DNA of 64,000 nt from Siphonodentalium dalli. Its lineage: Eukaryota; Mollusca; Scaphopoda; Gadilida; Siphonodentaliidae. A program made the translations under genes and the position numbers. The stretch is from positions 115,803,509 to 115,867,508 of the forward strand of contig CP136068.1 in assembly GCA_032622095.1 (NCBI GenBank), read 5' to 3'. This document shows positions 24,301-30,933 of the stretch, piece after piece. Under the pieces are notes generated by a model, which did no database searches, was not told where the DNA came from, and worked only from the letters and a program-made list of their open reading frames with translations. Every line of letters starts with the position of its first letter. Positions within the stretch are counted from its first letter, which is position 1.

Positions 24301-27283
24301 AAATCCAAAACCGTAATCGTAACAATGGATTGGGAAAAACGACAACAAATAGAAAGAACATAAATTCTATTGACGAAGTACTATATTCCCCATAATTATA
24401 TGTTTTCGTTCATTGAGTGAACGTTGTCTAATAACAAGAAATGAACGATTTTGCAAGTACGTTAATGAGGCGACAACAAGCACCGCCCCCGAATCTGATC
24501 AACGCTATTTGCATTTTAGAGTTACATTATATTATCTCAAAACACAGCTTTTTTTTACTCGAGTTTTTCTTACTCGACCTTCTATTTCTCCGAATGGGCA
24601 CTTTATATTATACTTTATACCACAAGTCGACATTCGTAATCAAGAATAGTCATGTCTCCCACAACATGCCCAACGAACTCCCACGAGGATCAATATTCGA
24701 GAAATAGTTCGCTTCTAACACCCACCCACGATAACCAACATCTGCGCAGTGCTTATAAACCCCACGTCATACAATTCCTTGTCAGAAAAGGCAGATTATT
24801 AATTTGCATACCAGTTGTAAATATTCAAACATACGCGTCATCATAATAATAGTACTGTTCTTCTGTGCAGAACGATATTACTTTGACAATTCGCGAATCA
24901 AAATTATCATAAAATGCATTCGTGTCCAAATTGACAATTGCGTCGATGGTATATTGTATGCATATATACTACGTTATATTTATAGCGAAAATATATATTG
25001 TATTATGTGTGTGTAGTTTCGAACAATGCTGTACCGGGCAGTTGTACACTGCATATGCAATTGTTATCACGGCATGTATAGTACGGATGCAACCACGACT
25101 CACACGCTTCGTGTCAAAATGCGTGGTTTTGTCCTAGCCGATGACTATTTTGTATACATAAAACGTTCCTATAATAAATAATAATAATAAATTTAGTTTA
25201 AAGCCGTAAATCATCATAGAGCTCTTAGGCTTTACATCAATACATATACAATGATGATTAGAACATAGTAAGAAATATCAATTATGTACAATGAGCTGCT
25301 CATCTGGCTACCATCAGTGGGTCGGATGATACACACGTTGAAACAGATGCGTTTTAAGTTTAGATGTGAACATTTTGAGCGACTGGGGTGCCCTCAAGTG
25401 ACCAGGCAATTTATTCCAGAGAAATGGTGAAGCCACGGAAAAGGCAAGGTCACCAGCTGTTACGAGGTCACCCGGTACAAACACAAGGCTGTGAGAACGT
25501 TCAGATCGCAGAGGCCGCGGAGGAACATATCGAGAAATCAAAAGTCTGCCAAGTATGATGGGGCCTCGCTATTCAGACACTTGTGCGTTAATTTCAAAAT
25601 TTGGAATTCAATCCGTTCCCTCGGAGGTAACCAGTGGAGCTCGTACAATAATGGCGTGACATGATCATATTTACGGCTCATAAAAATAACTCGTGATGCA
25701 GATTTCTGCACAGTTTCGATTTTGTCCAAGAAGGGCTGGTTGCAGCCGTACAACAGAGAATTGCAGTAGTCCAGACGACTGGTAACGAAGGCATGTACTA
25801 GCTGTTTTGTGGTCTCGACGTCGATAACATTCCGCACCCTGCTGATATTTCTAAGATGGTAATACGAGGACCTGCACACTTGCTCGATGTGTTTTTCAGC
25901 AGACAGGTTCTCGTCCAAGAAATATCCGAGGTTGCGGACTGTGCTGGATGGCGAGACAACACTGCCTTCAATGTTGAGATTATGTTTAGAACATTTTGAA
26001 AGTTGCTGTCGCAAACCAATATATATTATTTCAGTTGTATCTGCATTCAATTTTAAGAAGTTGATTGTCATCCATGATCGAATATCAGCGACACATCGTT
26101 CAAGCTTATATTTGGTAGAACTTGTAGAATCAAAATCCGGCTTAAAATGAATATACAGTTGTGTGTCATCCGCATAGAAGTGAAAAGATAATTCATGTCG
26201 TCTAATGAGGTCGCCAAGGGGTAGTACATATATAGTGTAGAGCAACGGCCCCAGCATACATGTATGTTGCAGTTATCGAGATTCATCAGCATAGTTCATC
26301 GGTACATATTTCAAACCTGTGTTTAAGTCAGTTAATGGACTCGCGACTGGACATTCCTAAACTAAATGGTCTCGGGCTACACCCTCGACCATCTAGTTTA
26401 CGAATGTCCAGAAGCTCGCCAATTAACCCTGAATTATCGCCCATTCCAATGGATAATTTTACATCCAAATGGAAGAATCGGTTTTGTAAAGTGAGCACAT
26501 ATGAAGTTAACATTTATTAGTACTGCAGCAGTTTGGAGAAATTTTGTCAATTATCCTTTCGCCTGTCTGTCGTCTGTTTTTAGTACCTGAACATACCTGC
26601 AACTGAATAATAGACCATTCCAATGTACACTTTTACAAAAATAATTCATTTTTTTGGTTAGATTGAGCTCCTTGATCAAATTAACAAACATTGTTTTTTT
26701 TAATATTTTATTTATTATTTTCTTAATTTAATTTTTTTAATAAAAAAATTGAAAAACTAACGCCGATATAACCTCCGCCTGGGTAACCCGAGTCACCACA
26801 CCAAATTTGGTTGAAATCGGTCCAGGGGTCTTGGAGAAAAATCCGGCTAGGCAGACAGACAGACGGACGGACGGACAAACAAACATATCCTAATATTTTA
26901 TATAGATGTAGCAGTTTTTGTCAGTTTTTATATGTTCCGAGTGACTAATTTCTTTACTTGTGGAAAACTGATATCTTGACAAATCGCGGCGTCTGTAGAC
27001 AATACTGACTGCACTGTTACAGTAAATGTTTACAAACAATGTTTTCCGCATGAGGAATCTCGTCACTGGAGATTATTTATAACGAAAATAAGAACAAATT
27101 TGTTCTCTTTTTAAATGTCATTACTGTGATCACTGAGATCGAATTAAAGAAAATAATTGAAAAAAATGAGTTAAGATCAGACTTGAACCATTCAAAACTG
27201 ATTATAAATGAAAGCGTTGACTCACCACATTTACCAACAGCGGATCCCAATGCGACCAGCGCTACCAACAATAATATCTTCAT
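3284..27283 (-). CDS. Secreted single-domain C-type lectin, four exons (whole coding span)
   Basis: Joining 27226-27283, 10036-10248, 8804-8987 and 3284-3365 on the minus strand gives a 537-nt frame (178 aa plus stop). Intron phases are 1, 1 and 2, each consistent across its junction. Residues 1-17 are a typical signal peptide. The rest is one C-type lectin domain with core cysteines C61, C136, C159 and C170, plus C19 near the mature N terminus. The loop carries Gln-Pro-Asp (130-132) in a WQIGQPD context; QPD is associated in this family with Ca-dependent galactose-type binding. The WND position reads Leu-Asp-Asp (155-157), so metal binding is plausible but altered. Expected role: extracellular carbohydrate recognition (immunity, mucus or shell-type lectin). 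The first intron (17 kb) and third (5.4 kb) are filled with mobile elements, none of which interrupts coding sequence. cDNA has not been seen. Confidence 0.85.
5040..5530. repeat. Degenerate ~50-60 bp minisatellite
   Basis: Imperfect tandem units built around GACTGTATGGTCATG, a GGTGTATATGTGTACATG-like segment and GGTTGTATGG. Unit lengths vary. Long apparent reading frames on both strands (such as 5304-5651 plus and 5198-5386 minus) are by-products of this periodicity. Confidence 0.55.
5531..5968. other. Unannotated loop DNA of the old foldback
   Basis: No gene or repeat boundary is seen between the minisatellite and the hAT-like MITE; its last 8 bases (5961-5968) are the left target duplication of that MITE. 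Confidence 0.4.
5969..6513. mobile_element. hAT-like MITE, copy 1 (8-bp target duplication GGTATATG)
   Basis: The element begins CAGGGG and ends CCCCT. Its ends share an imperfect inverted repeat around GGCACGTATG/CATACGTGCC. It is flanked by GGTATATG at 5961-5968 and 6514-6521. An 8-bp duplication with a CAGGG terminus is typical of hAT transposons. It contains homopolymer G, T and C runs and no coding sequence. A second copy is at 22998-23539; the two align along most of their length. Confidence 0.7.
7287..8170. other. Intron 3 DNA without recognisable features
   Basis: AT-rich; I see no exon, inverted repeat or repeat family member here. Confidence 0.4.
8171..8510. repeat. ~33-bp minisatellite (CCCCATATGGTTGGAAATTT family)
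   Basis: About ten imperfect copies of a unit with CATATGGTTGGAAATTT and AAAACAAACA. Open frames on both strands across this array are artefacts of the period being divisible by three. The last unit runs into AGTAGGAAAATATT (8545-8565), a segment that recurs at 14995-15012 just beyond the LINE, so this edge sequence is itself repetitive. Confidence 0.75.
8804..8987 (-). CDS. C-type lectin exon 3 (QPD loop)
   Basis: The acceptor TTTTCAG precedes 8987, entered in phase 1 (split codon G|TG). The exon encodes residues 91-151 and two bases of codon 152, including the WFD and [11 protein letters not shown] segments that carry QPD and C136. The chosen donor is GTTAGT after ...TCAAATAA (phase 2). 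An alternative GTATGA donor 4 bases further would give phase 0 and an exon 4 without the CTLD cysteine pair, so it is less likely. Confidence 0.88.
9669..9922. mobile_element. TTAA-flanked MITE (piggyBac-like target)
   Basis: Ends are TTAACCCTTTCTATACTAAA and, inverted, TTAACACTTTCTATGCTAAA. The duplicated TTAA points to a piggyBac-type target. An internal hairpin pairs AGATAATAAGTTCAA (about 9821) with TTGAACTTATTATCT (about 9850). A related left end appears at 39850 (TTAACCCTTTCTGTACTAAA). It lies in lectin intron 2 and has no coding capacity. Confidence 0.6.
10036..10248 (-). CDS. C-type lectin exon 2 (N-terminal half of CTLD)
   Basis: The acceptor is a long T run ending TTTCAAAG before 10248; the donor GTAAGT follows 10036. 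Entry and exit are both phase 1, and 213 nt (71 codons) contain no stop. It encodes residues 20-90 plus one base of codon 91, including the beta1/alpha1 region with C61 in a [15 protein letters not shown] context that matches the CTLD pattern of a Cys before Gly and a buried DLL. Confidence 0.9.
10597..11361 (+). CDS. LINE ORF1: SGNH hydrolase/esterase-like protein
   Basis: 254 aa from ATG 10597. The frame is open upstream to 10495, but those 34 residues are T/K-rich and lack ORF1 features, so the internal ATG is preferred. Hallmarks of the SGNH fold are visible: block I at LLSDSKG (D30, S31 as nucleophile candidate), a GTCD segment at 96-99 in the place of the GTND block III, and block V DGIHPN (D226, H229). 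The middle is lysine/arginine-rich. In the CR1 group such ORF1 esterases are thought to act in RNP assembly or membrane/lipid contact; the exact substrate is unknown. No frameshift is seen, in contrast to ORF2. ORF2 begins 66 nt downstream. Confidence 0.7.
   Translation: MSLGKLRKYIGRETEPPKGSQLYTPVLLSDSKGRYLKKELPCRDELTKVQKSITWECEKGRRTGNTTSWIKNNIRRLAKPDKETTERHIWLYVWLGTCDLTTINGKYISLTSHDKSAADRVIRKLDEIACTTKRRRGNQVTILEVPVYSITSFNKSRHHKNPSEFEEQDKKLVEQIHYLNGKIRELNLSGQTHSPEFTSDLKRHSIVKKKNSQLHRSYYNFNLHTDGIHPNNTLAKYWLKKITEQMKTDCWEGK
11427..14789 (+). pseudogene. LINE ORF2: 2A-like/PHD/endonuclease/reverse transcriptase, broken
   Basis: The N-terminal part (11427-12305) has a hydrophobic run and [10 protein letters not shown] (residues 66-75), then a PHD finger (C85, C88, C101, C104, H109, C112, C132, C135) and the start of an APE endonuclease (NCRS, GTESWL). 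A frame change near 12285 moves the endonuclease ([16 protein letters not shown]) to another frame up to about 12902. There the sequence jumps to [13 protein letters not shown], skipping the linker expected between endonuclease and RT, which implies a deletion. The RT (12903-14360) has [25 protein letters not shown] and the catalytic FADD. A TAA at 14358-14360 replaces what is normally Gln (KIQRRAARF); the same frame continues to 14789 with the C-terminal region. Not functional as it stands. Confidence 0.85.
14790..14940 (+). other. LINE 3' UTR and A-rich tail
   Basis: Contains an inverted pair CGTCGTAACA...CCTACGACGTAACA just after the stop codon, then an AAC/A-rich tail ending near ATATATATA. 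The hairpin could be a recognition structure for the reverse transcriptase; this is inference. Confidence 0.45.
14941..15840. other. Intron 1 DNA, mostly featureless
   Basis: The first 70 bases resemble the segment at 8495-8570 (TTTCAGTCTA...AGTAGGAAAATATT). The remainder shows no gene, TIR or tandem repeat. Confidence 0.4.
15841..16281 (+). mobile_element. tRNA-derived SINE
   Basis: The head carries a pol III A box (GTGGTTAGCGCGTCGGA, about 15853) and a B-box-like GCGTTCGCGCCTCC about 30 nt on. A non-tRNA body of about 370 bp follows, and the element ends in ATT repeats (16263-16281). The body includes CCCCTGAGCAAGGTCACT, a type of motif common in animal SINE central domains. Apparent reading frames on the minus strand (15778-16237) fall inside this element and are not genes. 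It lies in lectin intron 1, antisense to the gene. Confidence 0.75.
16282..19473. other. Long intron 1 stretch with no supported feature
   Basis: AT-rich non-coding DNA. A minus-strand frame at 17483-17707 has no recognisable domain. The motif AACGCTCTTTAT appears at 18655 and 18697 and recurs elsewhere (40945, 44870, 56250), suggesting fragments of a dispersed repeat. Confidence 0.4.
19474..19925. mobile_element. MITE with ~24-bp TIR (AAAGGTACTCAATCCGAAT family), copy 1
   Basis: The left end TTGAAGGTCCTCAATCCGAA and right end TTCGGATTGAGTACCTTTAA are inverted copies. The right half contains TCTGAGCTTTGATG and TCGACTTGAATCAAATATTTTT, both also present at 20730-20770 and 58275-58320. No coding capacity and no clear target duplication. 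Confidence 0.55.
20255..20365 (-). mobile_element. Fragment of a Helitron-like/GACA-microsatellite repeat family
   Basis: Contains CCCGAGTCACCACACCAAATTT followed by GCTGAAATC, matching 26795-26820 closely. This copy lacks the GACA/GACG microsatellite and the 5' terminus, so it is a fragment. Confidence 0.4.
20460..21020. repeat. Opposed arrays of a GAAGGTTCGCTATTC minisatellite around a MITE fragment
   Basis: At 20470-20560 a degenerate ~20-bp unit (CCGAAGGTTCGCTATTC) is repeated in plus orientation. At 20925-21020 the same unit occurs in reverse complement (GAATAGCGAACCTTTGG). Between them (20605-20841) lies a half copy of the TCTGAGCTTTGATG MITE family. The whole resembles an inverted structure with minisatellite arms. 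Confidence 0.5.
21592..21736. repeat. Hairpin element A with unpaired CTCG boxes
   Basis: A 145-bp near-perfect palindrome from ATCTAC to GTAGAT. The stem pairs GTTTATAGCGGAA with TTCCGCTATAAAC and TAAATTAGGTCTGGAC with its complement. CTCG occurs on the same strand at 21600, 21632 and 21657 in the left arm and at 21668, 21693 and 21725 in the right, so CTCG faces CTCG as an unpaired internal loop at three symmetric positions. Hairpin B (57548-57690) has the same plan in reverse orientation. Confidence 0.8.
21744..21803. repeat. 60-bp hairpin adjoining hairpin A
   Basis: TATATATGTCTCAGTGG at the left pairs with CCACTGAGACATATATA at the right; the centre CATACTTAGTATG is itself palindromic. 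It begins 8 bp after hairpin A and may be part of the same insertion. Confidence 0.7.
22066..22384. mobile_element. Palindromic MITE-like element (~320 bp)
   Basis: Outer inverted segments GCAAATGCTGGATTTTGGTTGGTTG and CAATCAACCAACATCCCGCAT. Inner segments AAATGACGTTGAATTTCTTGCGTTCC and GGAACGCAATTAAATCAACATCCATTT also pair. Non-coding. Confidence 0.5.
22516..22673. repeat. Hairpin element with GCGATAAGCAAAACACTCA arms
   Basis: GCGATAAGCAAAACACTCA near 22519 is complemented by TGAGTGTTTTGCTTATCGC near 22655; CACCGTGG and CCCGGTG extend the pairing. Within the loop, GATTCACGGTGA and GCGGTGAATCGC pair imperfectly. Non-coding. The 65-aa frame at 22543-22740 is incidental. Confidence 0.55.
22973..23791. 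mobile_element. TTAA-flanked double-hairpin MITE, copy 1 (contains a hAT-like MITE)
   Basis: TTAACCCTTTC at the left and GAAAGGGTTAA at the right are inverted ends with duplicated TTAA. Inside are two consecutive hairpins made of CTCTTATATATGCGAG-type arms (about 23583-23627 and 23676-23731). Related copies lie at 30073-30337 and 40413-40674. This copy is split by the hAT-like MITE at 22998-23539; removing that leaves a ~270-bp element like the other two. Confidence 0.7.
22998..23539. mobile_element. hAT-like MITE, copy 2 (8-bp target duplication GGAGCTTC), nested
   Basis: Starts CAGGGGGAGTCGG and ends CCGCCT, flanked by GGAGCTTC at 22990-22997 and 23540-23547. The unoccupied site is visible in another copy of the host MITE: 30310-30330, reverse-complemented, reads GACTGGAGCTTCCTGAAATTTT without interruption. 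Closely similar to 5969-6513, including AACACTAAAACAGAGATTTG and AACATGGCTGCCAGC. Confidence 0.75.
23792..25170. other. Intron 1 DNA with an unrecognised 119-aa frame
   Basis: The only notable frame is minus-strand 24002-24361 (ATG start, hydrophobic N terminus MFFLFVVVF). It has no recognised domain and no splice context tying it to the lectin. The rest is AT-rich and featureless. I treat this as non-coding unless transcription is shown. Confidence 0.3.
25171..26257 (-). pseudogene. 5'-truncated L2/CR1-like LINE: C-terminal reverse transcriptase fragment
   Basis: On the minus strand the sequence starts abruptly at LGPLLY (RT motif before the catalytic box) and continues through FYADDTQLY, the thumb-like region and a C-terminal domain with [11 protein letters not shown] one-base frame change near 25540 separates ...APSYLADF from [14 protein letters not shown], after which the second frame runs to a stop near 25314. 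Downstream is a 3' tail ending in TTATT-type repeats (25175-25195). 5' truncation with a repeat tail is the standard signature of target-primed reverse transcription. It shares orientation with the lectin gene and lies in its first intron. Not functional. Confidence 0.85.
26332..26426. repeat. Hairpin element C with unpaired CTCG boxes
   Basis: A 95-bp palindrome: TTAATGG and CCAATTAA are the outer pair, CTGGACATTC and GAATGTCCAG the middle, TAAACTAAATGGTC and GACCATCTAGTTTA the inner. CTCG stands on the same strand at 26340 and 26371 (left) and 26384 and 26415 (right), at symmetric unpaired positions. The stem sequence is unrelated to hairpins A and B. Confidence 0.7.
26700..26905 (-). mobile_element. 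Helitron-like/GACA-microsatellite repeat copy
   Basis: In minus orientation the copy begins TCTATATAAAATATTAGG directly after an A, then a GTCC/GTCTG microsatellite, then GCCTAGCCGGATTTTTCTCC and CCAAATTTGGTGTGGTGACTCGGG. The arrangement (TC start, AT-rich head, TCTG-type microsatellite, then unique body) parallels the Helitron-like units at 410-1632 without close sequence identity. The 3' end is not defined. Confidence 0.4.
27226..27283 (-). CDS. C-type lectin exon 1 (signal peptide)
   Basis: ATG at 27283-27281 opens [19 protein letters not shown], a compact basic-hydrophobic-small secretion signal, followed by an excellent donor (G|GTGAGT) in phase 1. Exon 2 enters in phase 1, completing an Asp codon. 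Preferred as the start because of the signal peptide, the nearby promoter signals and the absence of another suitable ATG. Confidence 0.8.
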
Positions 27284-27316
27284 TGTTTTATATCAAATGA
27301 TGCGCAACAGAACTAA

Positions 27317-27357
27317 AACTGATGTCATAATACGGCTCAAGACAGGAGGATTTATAC
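27317..27357 (-). promoter_or_regulatory. Core promoter of the lectin gene (TATA box and initiator)
   Basis: On the minus strand GTATAAAT (TATAAA at 27356-27351) lies 68 nt before the ATG. TCAGTT at 27322-27317 fits the TCA-K-TY initiator, placing transcription start near 27320 and giving a short 5' UTR of about 37 nt. The TATA-to-start spacing (31-36 nt) is at the long end of normal. Confidence 0.5.
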
Positions 27358-28173
27358 TCCGGAGAAACCGTCACGTCATATAGGTACCAATATGTTACAG
27401 CAGCCTGTTTATCCCCACATACTCCAGAAACGCTTTAGTTTTCTTTTTGATGAGATGTTTTGAACTATTCCGAGAAACATGTGTTTTGTTCGATTCAACT
27501 TGTTTACATTCTATATCGTTGGAATTGGTGAAGATGAAAGTTGTGTTTGTTCAATGTCAGGATAATTGTGCCAGGGCCAATTCAGTGTTTTGTTCGCACG
27601 TCCACTCGAGTACACTTGAATGGAAACGTATATTGCAGAGAGGTGGTTTGCTCTAACATAACACAGAATTAAGAAATTCCCTTAGCCCACTAGTCTAGTA
27701 TAATTTATTATATAATATCATCCACCCTTAAAGTGAAGTGAAACACTCCGATTGGGTGATCAAATAGAAATGGAGAATAATCTTGCTCAAAGTAGTTATT
27801 TTATGAATATTAATCCAAATAAACAACACACACCGTCATTCTTATATATGAATTAAATGCAATGACTCTCGATGGTGAAATCATTTGTATGTGTTTATCG
27901 CCGATTGTTGCGTCCCGAATCGAGATGTAAATATTTACAATTGAGTGTAGTTCAGACGATGTTTTCTATGGAGTGGTATGGTCAAATTCTTTGAAATTTT
28001 CGGCGATGTTAGTAGAATGCTACATTCCCCAGGTTGGCGTAACGCATGAGTACTAACTTATCAGTTTCATGCACCAGAACAAGGCCATAATATGTCTTTA
28101 ACTAACACTATTTCTGATTGGGCAACAGCCGTCACATGATAATCCGGGTAAAAGTTATATTGGACTCCCGAAA
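27358..28173. other. Upstream region of the lectin gene, no feature recognised
   Basis: Contains AT-rich DNA. A plus-strand frame at 27447-27656 shows no domain. Regulatory sites may be present but none stands out. Confidence 0.35.
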
Positions 28174-28271
28174 ATTTCACCGATTCATTTGGCAATAGAG
28201 ATTGAGTTCAATATGACTTTTTGTATCGTGACGTCGCGGAGTTCTCTATTGCCAAATGAATCGGTGAAATT
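28174..28271. repeat. Perfect 29-bp-arm hairpin
   Basis: AATTTCACCGATTCATTTGG...AGAGA at 28174-28202 is exactly reverse-complemented by TCTCTATTGCC...GAAATT at 28243-28271, with a 40-bp loop containing CGTGACGTCGCG. Probably a small MITE; perfect arms suggest youth or constraint. Confidence 0.7.
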
Positions 28272-28362
28272 GTGATGCGCGCGCAATGCTCTGGTGGATT
28301 TAACAGACGTTTCATTTCCGCATTGAGCTTTTTTTTCACTTCCGTGTTTACTGTTCCAAATC

Positions 28363-28702
28363 ATGCTTTCTGATAATCAAATAAAGGCTTTTATAGAGAA
28401 TCAACTGCCGACAAATATCAAAAATAACCATGCATGGAAAAATAAGACTTTGTGGAACACACGAGGTGCATGGGAACATTGGAGTTATATGTAACCATAG
28501 TGACTTGCGAAAGGTATGGGTTACTTCAAATGATTATTTAAAGGGACAAAGGCACTCGCATTGGGCAAGTGTGCAAGGAATAAAACAGTATGTTAAACAT
28601 CATCACTATAAGACGAACATAAACAAGGTAGATAAACCTTGTCCAGTATTCATTATTGATGGTTCTCCAATTTCGGGGTTTCTCGTATTGAAACCATTAT
28701 GA
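28363..28702 (+). other. Two overlapping unrecognised small frames
   Basis: ATG 28363 opens a 43-aa frame (to 28494) containing KNNHAWKNKTLWNTRGAWEHW. ATG 28430 opens a 90-aa frame (to 28702) in another phase. Codon content looks less random than in neighbouring DNA (Trp/His-rich), but no family is recognised and no splice signals fix either frame. Possibly a decayed gene or element fragment. Confidence 0.25.
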
Positions 28703-28899
28703 TTTTCTGAATATTTTTCAATGATTTGACATTTTCCAATGTTTATCGTGATATATTGATTCGATTACACTATGTCATCTTATTGCAATAATTTGACTTG
28801 TATCGGTAATTCCAATGTATATAACATTATTTTTTTCATAACAATAGTTTTGACATGCGAAGGCGCTTTGTCATAGAGTCGTTTATGTGATGGGGGTGG

Positions 28900-29106
28900 T
28901 GGCCAGCTAACTGGGACCTTGGCCAACTGGGACCTCAAGTCTGGCTAACTGGGACCTTGGCTAACTGGGGCCTTGGATAACTGGGACCTCAATTATGGCT
29001 AACTGTGACTTTGGCTAACTAGGGCCATAGCCAACTGGGACCTTGGCTAACTTGGAACTTGGCTAACTGGAACCTTGGCTATCTGGGACCTTGGCTAACC
29101 GTAACC
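28900..29106. repeat. 15-16 bp minisatellite (GGCTAACTGGGACCTT)
   Basis: About a dozen imperfect units alternating GGCTAACTGGGACC(TT/TC) with variants TGGAACC and TGTGACT. A strand-biased, simple array; no coding meaning. Confidence 0.85.
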
Positions 29107-30072
29107 TTCAGAAATTTATATATTAGTAGAACAGAACATTATGTTCATTTGTATTGTTATTTTCAAATAAAAATTAAACAAAATTGTTTTGTCAATTTTA
29201 CCTCTGTAAAAATAATTTTACATAAAAGTATGAGTCAAATTGGGGATAAGTGTTATTTATTATGTAAACCATAAATTTCATATAATGTTAACAAAGGCCG
29301 GATGTATTGATTAAACTCATCGGTTCAATCTCGTTCGACCATTTTGTTTAGAAAATTTAATAGACGTTCCTATAATGTTAAAATGTATTTATTTAAAATG
29401 TATATCTCTCCTGTGTATTGTTCTCAGTTGTGGGTTAATTTCTATAAAAAATGTTACAAGAAGTTAATTGTATGTTATAATACTGACAATAGAAAACTGA
29501 TGGGTTACGAAAGATCTTGTAGTGCAAGCGGACGGTATGTGTATGACCGGATGTGTTCTTTATGTTAAGAAAGTGTGTGTATGCATGTTTTTCGCGAGAG
29601 ATTTTTCAATCCGAAAACAACATCTTAAATGCAATATGCCGATCTGATGTTATCTTAAAATCATCATTGAAATAATTTGCTGTATATTTAGGTATAAATT
29701 CATTTTATGATGTATAACATGTATTTTGTATGACTGTTATTTTGTATGAACCATATATAACCATATGGACGATTTATGCCTGAATTGAACAATTATATAT
29801 TATACAAACGCCACAACCTCTGAGGCAGATGGAAGGGACGGGTTATGTTTATAAATATATGGGAGGCCATTTCCACATTTATCACTTATTTGTTCTTAAG
29901 TGCCATTCAATTATGCTCTGCGTAGATGTTTTTTATTTACTCTTAAGCTTATATCCGTAGAGGACTAGTCCACATACCGGTAATTCCTTTCTCAGAGGCA
30001 ACTTCATTCTGTTTTGAATTTCAAGTCAATCTGATTCACATGCACGCTTAAGCGCAAATAGATGAATTGCGC
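29107..30072. other. Unannotated AT-rich stretch
   Basis: A plus-strand frame at 29344-29568 has no recognised domain. No repeat boundary is seen before the TTAA MITE. Confidence 0.35.
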
Positions 30073-30337
30073 TTAACCCTTTCATGGCGGGAGTGGCGCT
30101 GATGCAGCATTAAATATAATTTGCCAGTGCGTTCTCTTATATATGTGAGTCTCCCATAGGGAGCCTCGCATATATAACCGAATGCACATGGCTTACAAGG
30201 TCAATGTAATTATTGTTAGGCCAATCAATTCTCTTATATATGCGAGACTCCCTATGGGAGACTCGCATATATAAAAGAATACATTGGCACAGGTTTTTTT
30301 GCAAAATTTCAGGAAGCTCCAGTCATAGAAAGGTTAA
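30073..30337. mobile_element. TTAA-flanked double-hairpin MITE, copy 2
   Basis: TTAACCCTTTC...GAAAGGTTAA with duplicated TTAA; host flanks are GCGC on the left and GCGC on the right. Two hairpins of CTCTTATATATGYGAG-type arms sit inside. It contains the intact GGAAGCTCCAG segment (30310-30320) that is the empty site for the hAT-like MITE in copy 1. Confidence 0.75.
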
Positions 30338-30930
30338 GCGCAAATAAAACCAATCAATTGCAAAAAAACAACATTGCAGCTATGGGCTCGGGTGTATCGG
30401 TATAGATCTATACTGCATGGTAAGTGATGTCTAATTCCGCCGATAATAATGATTATACTCTAAGAAAAATTTGTAACATTTGTAACACTTGTAACAATGT
30501 TACTGAATGCATAGTGCAGGGGGAAATGTATCGGCCGCCGCAACACATCGGGGTACCCAGTTAATGCAACAAGGCATATAGCTATATACAGTCGGGCCTA
30601 CTGAATGTACAAAAACAGCTATAGAATCGGGTGTACCGTCCGTCCACAGCAATACACTGGGGCATCCAGTGCCACAAGGCATACTTTACAAAAAAGCAGC
30701 TATATATATGCTCGATTGTACCGGTCACTGCCAATAAAATGGGGCACCAAAGTCAAAGACTCAATAAATCGGTCCTACCAAACAACGAACACAAACGAAC
30801 ACAAGTCCAACAAGCGGAATAGAAGGGTAAAATTCGGTTTGTGGGTACAAAGCTACTAAACAACGAACACAAAACGAACATAACATTGGCCGTATATATA
30901 CATATAGCGCTATAAGGCATTAACTACCCC
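30338..30930. other. Spacer with an AACAACGAACACAA repeat fragment
   Basis: 30775-30890 contains CTACTAAACAACGAACACAA and GCGGAATAGAAGGGTAAAATT, present in inverted orientation with more internal sequence at 63085-63290. This copy appears to have an internal deletion. No gene recognised; the minus-strand frame at 30500-30682 is not credible. Confidence 0.4.
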
Positions 30931-30933
30931 TTA

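Noticed and set aside
24002-24361. 119-aa minus-strand frame as a secreted or membrane protein
   Set aside because: Hydrophobic start only; no recognised domain and no splice or promoter context. Kept only as a note in the spacer entry.
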